From JBBQXV01 sp043785585 (GTDB lineage: Bacteria; Myxococcota_A; Polyangia; Polyangiales; Polyangiaceae): a DNA stretch of 11,069 nucleotides. The DNA lies in assembly GCA_043785585.1 (NCBI GenBank), contig JAYVXB010000727.1:1-11069 (forward strand), read 5' to 3'. Made by a program: the position numbers and the translations under genes. The notes under the pieces were generated by a model that was given only the letters and a program-made list of their open reading frames with translations, was not told the origin of the DNA and ran no database searches. How positions within the stretch are numbered: the first letter of the stretch is position 1; every line of letters starts with the position of its first letter. Below are positions 1-6,772 of this stretch, piece by piece.

Positions 1-431
1 AGCGAGACGAGCGCGAACGCCATCGTCGGGATGCCCATGCACAGCAGCCAAACGTTCCATCCCCGCGACCCGATGAACGGGCGCAGGTCCGGCACGACCA
101 GCGCGACGATCGCGACGGCGCCGAGCGCACCGCAGAGCGCGTACGCCGTTCCGAGGAGGGAACGGAGGGCGCGACGGCGTCCGTCGAACGACAGCGCGAC
201 GTCGAGCGCGAGAGGCGCGCTCAAAGGGGAGAGCGCGTGATCGACGAGCGTCCACTCCGCGTGCCCCGTGATTCGGTACACGAGCCCGGCAGCGCTCCAC
301 GTCGCGACGCAGACGCAGAAGAGCCCGAGAGGACGCGCGACGGGAGCGCGGCCCGCGCGCGACATCGCGACGATCGCGAGCGCGAGCTCGAGCACGCACA
401 ACGCGACGTCGATCCATCGTGACGGAGGCAT
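1..431 (-). CDS. Multi-pass membrane protein, N-terminal part (runs off left edge)
   Basis: An open frame runs without a stop from an ATG at 431 to the window edge, giving 143 residues of an N-terminal region. It begins MPPSRWIDVALC and contains about five hydrophobic stretches at roughly residues 8-24, 36-53, 66-81, 95-113 and 126-143, with arginine-rich loops between (for example DGRRRALR near 83-90), so it is an integral inner-membrane protein. The loop-and-helix pattern resembles the N-terminal membrane sensor regions of some histidine kinases (7TM type), but no kinase domain lies inside the window, so this is only a suggestion. A GTG at 482 is in frame and could be an alternative start; neither start has a clear ribosome-binding site. 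The gene lies about 55 bases downstream of the small lipoprotein gene on the same strand, so the two could be co-transcribed. Confidence 0.7.
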   Translation of the reverse strand, partial: MPPSRWIDVALCVLELALAIVAMSRAGRAPVARPLGLFCVCVATWSAAGLVYRITGHAEWTLVDHALSPLSAPLALDVALSFDGRRRALRSLLGTAYALCGALGAVAIVALVVPDLRPFIGSRGWNVWLLCMGIPTMAFALVS

Positions 432-485
432 GCCGACGGCGATCGTACGCTCGCCCGTGCGGGACCACGATGAACCTGTCACGCG

Positions 486-803
486 TCACCGCCGTCCGTC
501 GACCTTGCCGAAGCCGTAGAGGGCGATCGCGCCGATGAGGCTGACTGCGGCGACGGAACCGACGCTGGCGTTCGGTCCGAAGGCCGGTCCGCCCACCGTC
601 TGGATGTGAACCGGACCGCCGGTCGACGTCCCAGGCTTCGAGGCCACCGTCGGTGAGACCTCGCCGGTCAGGCGTTCGATCACGTCGGTCGATTGCGCCA
701 TCACGGGCGAGTGGCCCGTCGCGAAGTCGAACGTCTGCATGCAACCGCCGAGAGCAGGCGCGGCGCAGGCGAGGAGGAGAACGCACGTCGAGATCGTCGT
801 CAT
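486..803 (-). CDS. Small putative lipoprotein with C-terminal hydrophobic segment
   Basis: The product is 105 residues from the ATG at 803. This start was chosen because it places a typical signal peptide at the N-terminus (MTTISTCVLLLACAAPALGG followed by Cys21), with the lipobox Leu18-Gly19-Gly20-Cys21. A longer frame reaches an ATG at 905 but adds 34 residues with no signal character. After the lipid-anchor Cys, residues 22-80 are polar and rich in Gly, Pro, Ser and Thr. Residues 81-99 form a second hydrophobic stretch (GSVAAVSLIGAIALYGFGK), and the protein ends in the basic tail VDGRR. The protein could therefore be held at both ends, by lipid and by a transmembrane helix. I recognise no family. 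It is divergent from the di-haem cytochrome gene and shares the upstream region 804-997 with it. Confidence 0.6.
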   Translation of the reverse strand: MTTISTCVLLLACAAPALGGCMQTFDFATGHSPVMAQSTDVIERLTGEVSPTVASKPGTSTGGPVHIQTVGGPAFGPNASVGSVAAVSLIGAIALYGFGKVDGRR

Positions 804-877
804 GATTCGACGGGGCAGAGCAACGCGTGTGCCCTGCAAGAAAGAGCGAGGGAAGCGCTCCGGCGTCGACCGCACGG

Positions 878-905
878 GTGCAATCGGTTGCACTGTCGCG
901 TGCAA
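878..905. promoter_or_regulatory. Inverted GTGCAA repeat plus third half-site in divergent promoter region
   Basis: In the 804-997 divergent region, GTGCAA (878-883) and TTGCAC (888-893) form a perfect 6+6 inverted repeat with a 4-base spacer. A further GTGCAA copy sits at 900-905, 22 bases (about two helical turns) from the first. Three half-sites phased this way look like an operator for a dimeric regulator acting on the small lipoprotein gene, the cytochrome gene, or both. No regulator gene in the window is an obvious partner. Confidence 0.4.
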
Positions 906-969
906 AGGTCTGCAGGCGTGCGCGCCGAAAAATGCATGCGACGCGCCGCCAAATGCGCGATGGCGCGCG

Positions 970-985
970 TGGCACGAGTGCTGCT
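970..985 (+). promoter_or_regulatory. Possible sigma-54 -24/-12 element before the cytochrome gene
   Basis: TGGCAC-N5-CTGCT has the invariant GG (971-972) and GC (983-984) at the right spacing for the sigma-54 consensus TGGCAC-N5-TTGCA; the only departures are in the second block. It ends 12 bases before the ATG at 998, so the transcript would be almost leaderless. That weakens the case, unless the real start or promoter lies elsewhere. Confidence 0.3.
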
Positions 986-997
986 CGGGCGTCGCTC

Positions 998-2857
998 ATG
1001 CGCACCCGCCTCGCCATCGCCGCCCTGCTCGCCGCGCCCGCCGTGACGTTGTCCGCCGCGTGCGCTCGCCCCTACGCCAACTACTACGACTACGCACCGG
1101 GCGACACGCGCCCGAACGACCCACCCGACTCCGGCTTCGTCGGGATGTCCGATGCGGGCACGCACCCCGACTTCGGTCCCGTCGTCACGCAGGCCGTCGC
1201 TCCGCCACCGATCAGCGGCGGCACGCTCATCATCACGAAGGACGACGCCTACGCCGTCGCGTCGGATCCGGATCGCGATCAGGTCCATGTCGTCGATCTC
1301 GAAGCTGCGATGCTCGCGCGCACGATCGCGCTCACCGCCGGCGACGAGCCCGGTCGCCTCGCCGAGGACGCCGCGGGTCGCGTTCACGTCGCGCTCCGTC
1401 GCTCGGGAGATCTCGCGACGATCGACGTCGCGACGGGGCGCATCGTCGCGCGGAGGCGCGCCTGCTCGGCGCCGCGTGGTGTGGCGCACGACGCAGTCGC
1501 AGACACGATCCTCGTCGCGTGCGCGGGCGGCGAGCTCGTCACGTTTCCGGCGGCAGGCGGCGACGCGGTGCGCACCGTGCTCGTCGACTCGGATCTCCGC
1601 GACGTCGTCCTGGTCGGTCGCCGCGTCTACGTCTCGCGCTTTCGATCGGCGGAGCTGCTCGAGCTCGACGCGACCGGCGCGATCGTTTTGCGCGTCCGGC
1701 CGCCGAGCACCGCGAACGCGGCGCCCGAGATCGCGTGGCGAACGATCGCGTTGCCCGACGGCAGCGGGCTCGCGATGGTTCACCAACGCGCGTCCGTCTT
1801 CGCCGTCGCCCCGACGCCCGGTGGATACGGCTCGGGCACCACCTGCGCGCCGTCGGTCGTGGCGACCGCAGTGACGATCTTCGCCCTCGATGGACGGGCC
1901 GATCTCGCGCCGTCGCTCGACAATGCCGTGTTGCCCGTCGACGTCGCGATCGTTCCGCGCGGTCTGTCGCTCGTCGTCGCCGCGGGCAACTCGAAGACGG
2001 CCGGTCTCCCTCACGTCGTCATCGCGCCCGGCGCACGTCCGCCGCCCGATGCAGGCACCCACGACGCGGGCGGCGAGCCTCCGTGCTTGGCTACCGCGAT
2101 CGTCGACCGGGCGCGCCTCACGCCCACCGCGATCGCGACCGATACGAAGGGGAGAGTCTTTGCACAGTCGCGCGAGCCGGCGGTGCTCTACATCGTCGAC
2201 CCCGCGATCGGGATCCTTCCGTTCGCGACGCTGTCGTTGGACAGCCGCGCGGACACGGGGCACGACATCTTCCACGCGAACGCAGGCGCACAGGTCGCTT
2301 GCGCGTCGTGCCACGCGGAGGGCGCCGACGACGGTCGCGTGTGGAGCTTTGCGCAGCTCGGGTCGCGAAGGACGCCGTCGCTGCGCGGGACCGTCGGCGG
2401 GACGGCGCCGTACCACTGGGATGGCGCGATGACCGACTTCGCGATGCTCGAGCACGAGATCTTCGAAGGACGCATGAGCGGACCGCAGCTCTCGTCCTCG
2501 CAACTCGACGTGCTGGCGGCGTGGGTCGGCGCGATTCCGGCGCCGCCGCCGATGACGTCGGGCGATCCGGCGGCGATCGCGCGCGGCAAAGCGTTCTTCA
2601 CGGGGAGCGCGGGCTGCATCGGTTGCCACTCGGGACCGAAGCACACGAACAACACGACGGTCGACGTCGGCACGGGGTCGGCGTTTCAGGTGCCACCGCT
2701 CGTTGGTGTCGCGTGGCGCGCGCCGTACTTGCACGACGGCTGCGCGGCGACGCTCCGCGAGCGCTTCACGAGCTGCGGCGGCCCGATGCACGGCAGCACC
2801 AGCGCGATGACGAGCGCGGAGATCGACGATCTCGTCTCGTACTTGAAGAGCCTCTGA
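998..2857 (+). CDS. Di-haem cytochrome c peroxidase-like lipoprotein with N-terminal beta-propeller-like region
   Basis: A 619-residue exported redox protein. The ATG at 998 was chosen over the upstream ATG at 827 because it starts a signal peptide (MRTRLAIAALLAAPAVTLSA) with a near-lipobox SAAC at residues 19-22. A Pro/Asp-rich linker follows (about 35-70). Residues about 74-400 contain short repeated units of the form VHVVDLEAA..., VHVALRRSGDLATIDVATG and YVSRFRSAELLELDATG, typical of YVTN/NHL-type propellers. A DAG-rich insert (PPPDAGTHDAGG) interrupts this part. The C-terminal third carries two haem c attachment sites, CASCH (435-439) and CIGCH (540-544). Each is followed by a PY..DG motif (APYHWDG near 471-476, APYLHDG near 576-581), the duplicated arrangement of the di-haem peroxidase/MauG superfamily. 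The likely role is periplasmic electron transfer or oxidation; the substrate is unknown. Haem spacing (about 105 residues) appears shorter than in classic CcpA proteins. Confidence 0.9.
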   Translation: MRTRLAIAALLAAPAVTLSAACARPYANYYDYAPGDTRPNDPPDSGFVGMSDAGTHPDFGPVVTQAVAPPPISGGTLIITKDDAYAVASDPDRDQVHVVDLEAAMLARTIALTAGDEPGRLAEDAAGRVHVALRRSGDLATIDVATGRIVARRRACSAPRGVAHDAVADTILVACAGGELVTFPAAGGDAVRTVLVDSDLRDVVLVGRRVYVSRFRSAELLELDATGAIVLRVRPPSTANAAPEIAWRTIALPDGSGLAMVHQRASVFAVAPTPGGYGSGTTCAPSVVATAVTIFALDGRADLAPSLDNAVLPVDVAIVPRGLSLVVAAGNSKTAGLPHVVIAPGARPPPDAGTHDAGGEPPCLATAIVDRARLTPTAIATDTKGRVFAQSREPAVLYIVDPAIGILPFATLSLDSRADTGHDIFHANAGAQVACASCHAEGADDGRVWSFAQLGSRRTPSLRGTVGGTAPYHWDGAMTDFAMLEHEIFEGRMSGPQLSSSQLDVLAAWVGAIPAPPPMTSGDPAAIARGKAFFTGSAGCIGCHSGPKHTNNTTVDVGTGSAFQVPPLVGVAWRAPYLHDGCAATLRERFTSCGGPMHGSTSAMTSAEIDDLVSYLKSL

Positions 2858-2884
2858 GACCGTCCCGCGCGCGGCTCACTCAGA
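2853..2884. terminator. Possible bidirectional stem between convergent genes
   Basis: TCTGAG (2853-2858) pairs with CTCAGA (2879-2884), enclosing the self-complementary CCGCGCGCGG (2865-2874). The outer arms contain the stop codons of both convergent genes. A GC-rich stem in a 22-base convergent gap suits a shared transcription end, but there is no T-tract on either strand, so intrinsic termination is doubtful. Confidence 0.3.
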
Positions 2885-4349
2885 CGACGCGCGCAAAGTC
2901 GACGAAGCCGCGTTCGACGTCGGTATGCACCAGCTCGACACGGACGGCGTCGCCGACATCGAGACCTTGCATGCCCTTCACGAGTCTCCCCTCCGCACTT
3001 GGATGACGAATGCGGACCCACGTCCCTTTGTCGGACGCGCCGGTCACCGTGCCGTCGAACTGCTGACCGTGCCGCGAAGCGAGAAGCAGCGCCGCGGCCG
3101 ACTTCATGACCTGTCTCTCGACCTTTGCCGCATTCGTCTCTTGGTCCGTGCAGTGTTTGGCCAATGCCATCAACTCTTGATGCTCATAGGGCGGTCGCTC
3201 CGAGGCGATTGCCGCCTTGAGTAGGCGTTGCGTAACGAGATCCGGGAAGCGACGATTTGGCGCCGTCGAATGCGTGTAGTCGCTGACGGCGAGCCCGAAA
3301 TGCCCTTCGGACTTCTGCCCCGGGAGCGCCACCACGTATTCACCGCGCCCGAGGAGCTTGACCACCGAGAGGGACACCTCGGGAAATCGCGCAGCGTCCT
3401 CGCTACGGCGCTTCGCGAGAAACGCCGCGAGCGCCTCGCAGCTCGCCTCCGGCGGCAGACGGTCGCCGAGGGTGGCCGCGAGGCCGACGATTCGGTCCCA
3501 TCGCTCGGGCGAGCGCAGCACGCGCCGAAGCGACGGAGAGCCTTTGTGGGTCAGGTATTTGGCAGTCACGCCGTTCGCAGCAATCATGAAGTCTTCAATC
3601 AGTTGCTTGGCCCGGTTCGGCTCGTCCTGCATCAGGTCGTGGAGCACGTCGCCCTCGAACACGGCTTGCGCCTCGGCTGTCTGCAGGTTCAATGCGCCAT
3701 TCTCGAAGCGAACCCCCCGCATCGCCTGCGCGGCCCGGTCTTGCAACCGCAGCAGCGCGTCGAGTCCGGGGACCGCGAGGATCCGCGGCGGAGGGGGCGC
3801 CGAGCCGTCCAGCCACGCGGCGACTGCGTTGTAGGCGAGCTTTGCATGATTGTGCACGGTCGCGCGGTAGACATCGGATTCGCTCACGACGCCGCTGTCG
3901 TCGACGACCATCTCGATGACAATCGCCAGTCGGTCACGGCCTTCCCCGAGCGACGTCAGGTCCGTGGAGAGCTTCTCCGGAAGCATCGGGAAGATTTGCG
4001 CGGCGGTGTACACGGAGGTCGTGTTGGTCTGCGCGTGACCGTCGATCGCCGAGCGTCGCTTCACGGTGGCGTCGACGTCCGCAACGGCCACGAAGATCTT
4101 CACCGCGCCGCCCGTCATCGCCTCCGCGACCGAGAGCTGATCCAAGTCGCGCGATGTGTCGTTGTCGATCGACGCCCAGAGGAGATGACGAAGATCGCGG
4201 ATGGCAGCGCCGCCGTCCGTTGCAGCTTCCCCGATGGCGTTCGTCTCCGCCAAGGCGGCAGGCGAGAAGTCCGGCAAGAGACCGCGTGCGATCATCGTCC
4301 GGTGTGCGATCGACCTGAGCTGGTTCATCACCGGCGTGCTTGGCTTCAT
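2880..4349 (-). CDS. RNB-family 3'-5' exoribonuclease (short RNase II/R type with S1 domain)
   Basis: A 489-residue cytoplasmic ribonuclease expected to degrade RNA processively from the 3' end with divalent metal. Residues about 50-380 form the RNB domain. The metal-binding motif SIDNDTSRDLDQ (60-71) supplies Asp62, Asp68 and Asp70, corresponding to E. coli RNase II D201, D207 and D209; the D210 position is Gln71. KQLIEDFMIAANG (248-260) and SDYTHSTAPNRRFPDL (356-371) match the conserved late RNB motifs, with Arg366/Arg367 in the place of the catalytic Arg. Residues about 430-489 resemble an S1 RNA-binding domain (FDGTVTGASDKGTWVRI). The N-terminal cold-shock domains of RNase II (about 644 residues) are absent, as in other short RNB proteins. 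The ATG at 4349 has GAGG about 13 bases upstream; M8 is an alternative start. Codon choice around 3120-3260 looks less GC-biased than in the neighbours. Convergent with the cytochrome gene. Confidence 0.92.
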   Translation of the reverse strand: MKPSTPVMNQLRSIAHRTMIARGLLPDFSPAALAETNAIGEAATDGGAAIRDLRHLLWASIDNDTSRDLDQLSVAEAMTGGAVKIFVAVADVDATVKRRSAIDGHAQTNTTSVYTAAQIFPMLPEKLSTDLTSLGEGRDRLAIVIEMVVDDSGVVSESDVYRATVHNHAKLAYNAVAAWLDGSAPPPPRILAVPGLDALLRLQDRAAQAMRGVRFENGALNLQTAEAQAVFEGDVLHDLMQDEPNRAKQLIEDFMIAANGVTAKYLTHKGSPSLRRVLRSPERWDRIVGLAATLGDRLPPEASCEALAAFLAKRRSEDAARFPEVSLSVVKLLGRGEYVVALPGQKSEGHFGLAVSDYTHSTAPNRRFPDLVTQRLLKAAIASERPPYEHQELMALAKHCTDQETNAAKVERQVMKSAAALLLASRHGQQFDGTVTGASDKGTWVRIRHPSAEGRLVKGMQGLDVGDAVRVELVHTDVERGFVDFARVV

Positions 4350-4519
4350 GCGAACAACGATACCTCAACGGGATCGGCGCTTGGTCGTCGCGGTCGATCG
4401 AGGCGAAAGGGCGGACGGCATCGAGACCGCGGACCGGTAGCCATTCTGCGCTGTCGGAATCGTCTCTTCTTGAGCACTGAATCACCGCGCGCCTGGCACG
4501 CGATGACGGAAAGACGAAC

Positions 4520-4525
4520 AAGGAG
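4520..4525 (+). promoter_or_regulatory. Strong ribosome-binding site AAGGAG
   Basis: AAGGAG lies 8 bases before the ATG at 4534, ideal spacing. That ATG opens the 36-residue ORF, not the MBL-hydrolase frame, whose own ATG at 4587 has only an AGG touching the start codon. The site may therefore drive the small ORF directly and the hydrolase by coupled translation. Confidence 0.55.
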
Positions 4526-4533
4526 CGTGGCAC

Positions 4534-4644
4534 ATGAAGTACGGATTCGCATGGTTGCTCGGCGTCCCGCCAGTGCTGCTCGCAGGATGGTGCCGCCTCA
4601 ACCACCGTCGAGGCGCGTGCGCGTACTCGCGCTCCTCGCCATGA
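4534..4644 (+). CDS. Putative 36-residue leader/small exported peptide
   Basis: A 36-residue ORF beginning MKYGFAWLLGVPPVLLAGWC and then turning polar and basic (RLNHRRGAC...). The first 20 residues look like a bacterial lipoprotein signal (hydrophobic core, then LAGWC). It has the best Shine-Dalgarno sequence of the region at ideal spacing. It overlaps the start of the MBL-hydrolase gene in another frame, and its TGA (4642-4644) overlaps an ATG at 4641 that is in frame with the hydrolase (ATGA). It may be a translated leader that couples to the hydrolase, a small membrane peptide, or a remnant of the hydrolase's original N-terminus after a frameshift. Codons past 4600 lie in the hydrolase's frame-shadow, so the C-terminal part may have no function of its own. 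Confidence 0.35.
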   Translation: MKYGFAWLLGVPPVLLAGWCRLNHRRGACAYSRSSP

Positions 4645-5582
4645 GCGTGGCCGTGCTCTCCATTCCCGCGTGCCGCGCGTCGGATGGAGCTCGTGCCACG
4701 TCCGCGTCGATGAGCTCGAGCGCGTGTCGGCCGGCGCGCGCGTCGTCCCGCTTCGAGCTCGGCGTGCTCGGATCGGGCGGACCGCGCGGCTTTGGACGCG
4801 CGGCTTCGAGCTACGTCGTGTTCGTCGACGGCGTGGCGCGCGTTCTCGTCGACGCGGGTCCTGGCGCGTTCGTTCGACTCGGCGAGATGGGGGTCGACTT
4901 CCGCCGCCTCGACGTCGTCCTTCTCACGCACCTGCACGTCGATCACAGCGCGGATCTGCCCGGATTCGTGAAGTCGCGCGATCTCACTTACCAGGAGTCG
5001 CTGACCTTTCGCATCTTCGGCCCGAGCGGCGGCGGCGACTACCCGAGCACGCGTACGTTCGTCGATCGTTTGTTCGGTCCGCAGGGGGCGTTCGCGTACC
5101 TGCCAAAGTTTCGCAACGAGCTACGTCTCGACGTCACCGATTTGCCCATCGCGCAGGATGCTCCCATCAGCGAAGTCCTTCGAGAAGACGACCTCCGCGT
5201 CACATCCATCTCGGTCGATCATGGCGATGTGCCTGCGGTCGCGTACCGCGTGGAGCACCTGGGCCACGCGATCGTCTTCTCCGGGGATCTCGCGTCGAAG
5301 AACGACAACCTCGCGCGACTCGCCGAAGGCGCGGACGTGCTCGTCTACGACACGGCCGTGCGCGATCCGCCGCGAGCGCCTAAGCAACTTTACGATCTGC
5401 ACACTGCGCCGCATCGGATTGGCGAGATCGCCGCAAGGGCGCGGGTGAAGTCGCTAATCCTCAGCCACGTCGCCCCTGACGTCGAGACATCGGGCGACGA
5501 GGTGCTCGACTCGGTGCGCGCGAGCTACGGCGGCCCCACGCGCTTTGCCACGGATTGTCTTCGCGTCGACGCGTCGAAGTAG
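4587..5582 (+). CDS. Exported MBL-fold metallo-hydrolase (RNase Z/AtsA-like group), lipoprotein
   Basis: 331 residues from the ATG at 4587. The N-terminus is a signal peptide (basic RRVR at 9-13, hydrophobic core to residue 27) ending IPAC, which suggests a lipid-anchored Cys29. After a Ser/Ala-rich linker the MBL fold begins at about residue 56: FELGVLGSGGPRG, then VLVDAGPG (86-93), the metal motif HLHVDH (115-120), further ligand candidates His212 (SVDHGD), Asp234 (FSGDLASKND) and His294 (LILSHV). The LGSGGP...DAGPG arrangement is that of the tRNase Z/AtsA branch of metallo-beta-lactamase-fold enzymes. Those that carry signal peptides act on small periplasmic substrates such as esters or sulfates; the substrate here cannot be read. 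A longer reading with a start at 4503 or 4551 only adds a basic extension that would bury the signal. Divergent from the RNB gene and convergent with the ArsA-like pair (29-base gap). Confidence 0.85.
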   Translation: MVPPQPPSRRVRVLALLAMSVAVLSIPACRASDGARATSASMSSSACRPARASSRFELGVLGSGGPRGFGRAASSYVVFVDGVARVLVDAGPGAFVRLGEMGVDFRRLDVVLLTHLHVDHSADLPGFVKSRDLTYQESLTFRIFGPSGGGDYPSTRTFVDRLFGPQGAFAYLPKFRNELRLDVTDLPIAQDAPISEVLREDDLRVTSISVDHGDVPAVAYRVEHLGHAIVFSGDLASKNDNLARLAEGADVLVYDTAVRDPPRAPKQLYDLHTAPHRIGEIAARARVKSLILSHVAPDVETSGDEVLDSVRASYGGPTRFATDCLRVDASK

Positions 5583-5611
5583 AGCTCGAGGGGTGACGGA
5601 CGAGGACTTGC

Positions 5612-6772
5612 TCACGCGAGTCCAAAAGTACGGTGTCCGCCGACGGTGCGGGTGCCAGCGGCAACGGGGGAGTGGAGGCCGAGGTGCGGGAGGAGCGACG
5701 GCCCGATCAGGCCGGCGAGGGACCGCACGATTTCGGACGGCTCGTCGTCGTCCACGTCGGGGAGTAGGATGAGCGGCATGCTGGGGTCGAGCGCGCCGAG
5801 CGCGTGAGCTCGCTCGCGCACGGCGGCGCCGCGCGTGGCCGCTTCGTCCGCGAAGCCGTCGAGCGCCTCGCGAAGCGCCGGAGGGAGGTCGGCGCGTGAG
5901 CGAAGCGGCAAGAAGTCTTCGGCCGCGGATCGCGCGCGGTTCAAGACGAGCGCCACGCAGGGGAGGTCCAGCTCACGAAGTCGCCGGGCCAGGTACGCCG
6001 CGTCGTCGCCGGCCGCGCGCGTAGGGCCCGAGACGATGACGTAGCGCGCGTTCGGACCGAGCAGCAGCGCGGACGCGCGCCGCGCGAGCGACGCGAGCTC
6101 GCCGCGTGATGCCGCGAGCGCCGCGAAGAGCTCCCCGACCGCCGTGACCAGCGGCGCGCCGAACGCCGCGAAGAGCGCCCCATCGACCGCGCGTGCGCCC
6201 AACGCGCGAAGCCGTCCGCCCTTCGCCGCGCCGTCTCGTCCGGACGACGCGAGCCGCGCGAGCCATTGCACGGCGCGACCGTCGAGGAGCTCGACGATCC
6301 GCGCAGGGTGTTGCACGAAGTCCACCGCGTGACGCGACGGCGCTGTGTCGATGACCACGACCTCGGGCCGGTCACGCGCGACCGCGTCGGCGACGAGCGC
6401 TGCGCACACGAGCTCGTGCAGGCCCGCGAGCCGGTCGACGAAGAGCTCGACGACTGGGTTCGCGAGCACGTGGGCGCGCTGCGACGGCTCGAAGACGAGG
6501 TCGACGATGCGAGGGAGCGCCTCGCGCGGATCGGGCATCAACGCCTGGAGCAACCCGTCGATCTCCGCCTCACCGGGGATGCGCACGATCGACGGCGCCG
6601 ATCCGAGCGGAACGCCGAGCGCGTCCGCGAGGCGCCGCGCAGGATCGACCGTCACGAGCAGCGTTCGACGCCCGGCGCGCGCGAGCGCGAGCGCGATGGC
6701 CGCGGAGGTCGTCGTCTTTCCGACGCCCCCTCCGCCCGCGCAGACGATCACGCGAGGCGCATCGGCGGTCAT
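5612..6772 (-). CDS. ArsA/Get3-family P-loop ATPase, second gene of tandem pair (no signature lysine)
   Basis: 386 residues from the ATG at 6772, which overlaps the stop of the upstream ATPase gene in an ATGA. The P-loop reads GGGGVGKT (13-20). In ArsA, Get3 and MinD relatives this is GKGGVGKT, so the signature lysine that reaches across the dimer to the partner's nucleotide is Gly14 here. Other family features are present: VDPARRLAD (42-50, the DPA switch I element), IDTAPSRHAVDF (141-152, equivalent to DTAPTGH), and LNR (277-279) near the adenine-binding region. The protein is a single ATPase domain, not the double-domain form of E. coli ArsA, and no metal-binding Cys triad is evident. The tandem arrangement recalls the mycobacterial Rv3679/Rv3680 pair, described as a Get3-like heterocomplex. 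The likely role is as one subunit of a soluble ATPase heterodimer; the client (tail-anchored protein, metalloid or other) is unknown. Confidence 0.88.
   Translation of the reverse strand: MTADAPRVIVCAGGGGVGKTTTSAAIALALARAGRRTLLVTVDPARRLADALGVPLGSAPSIVRIPGEAEIDGLLQALMPDPREALPRIVDLVFEPSQRAHVLANPVVELFVDRLAGLHELVCAALVADAVARDRPEVVVIDTAPSRHAVDFVQHPARIVELLDGRAVQWLARLASSGRDGAAKGGRLRALGARAVDGALFAAFGAPLVTAVGELFAALAASRGELASLARRASALLLGPNARYVIVSGPTRAAGDDAAYLARRLRELDLPCVALVLNRARSAAEDFLPLRSRADLPPALREALDGFADEAATRGAAVRERAHALGALDPSMPLILLPDVDDDEPSEIVRSLAGLIGPSLLPHLGLHSPVAAGTRTVGGHRTFGLA

Noticed and set aside
800..2791. 663-residue minus-strand open frame
   Set aside because: Arg-rich antisense shadow of the cytochrome gene, a common effect of very high third-position GC.
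739..3006. 755-residue plus-strand open frame across the cytochrome gene
   Set aside because: Its translation is almost all Arg/Ala/His with no domains; the overlapping frame 998-2857 has a signal peptide and two haem sites.
4526..4545. TGGCAC at 4529 as a sigma-54 promoter for the hydrolase
   Set aside because: No GC at the -12 position and the element would overlap the ribosome-binding site and start codon.
3228..4586. Long N-terminal extension of the MBL-hydrolase frame
   Set aside because: It runs antisense to the RNB nuclease and has no signal or domain; the hydrolase's signal peptide begins at 4587.
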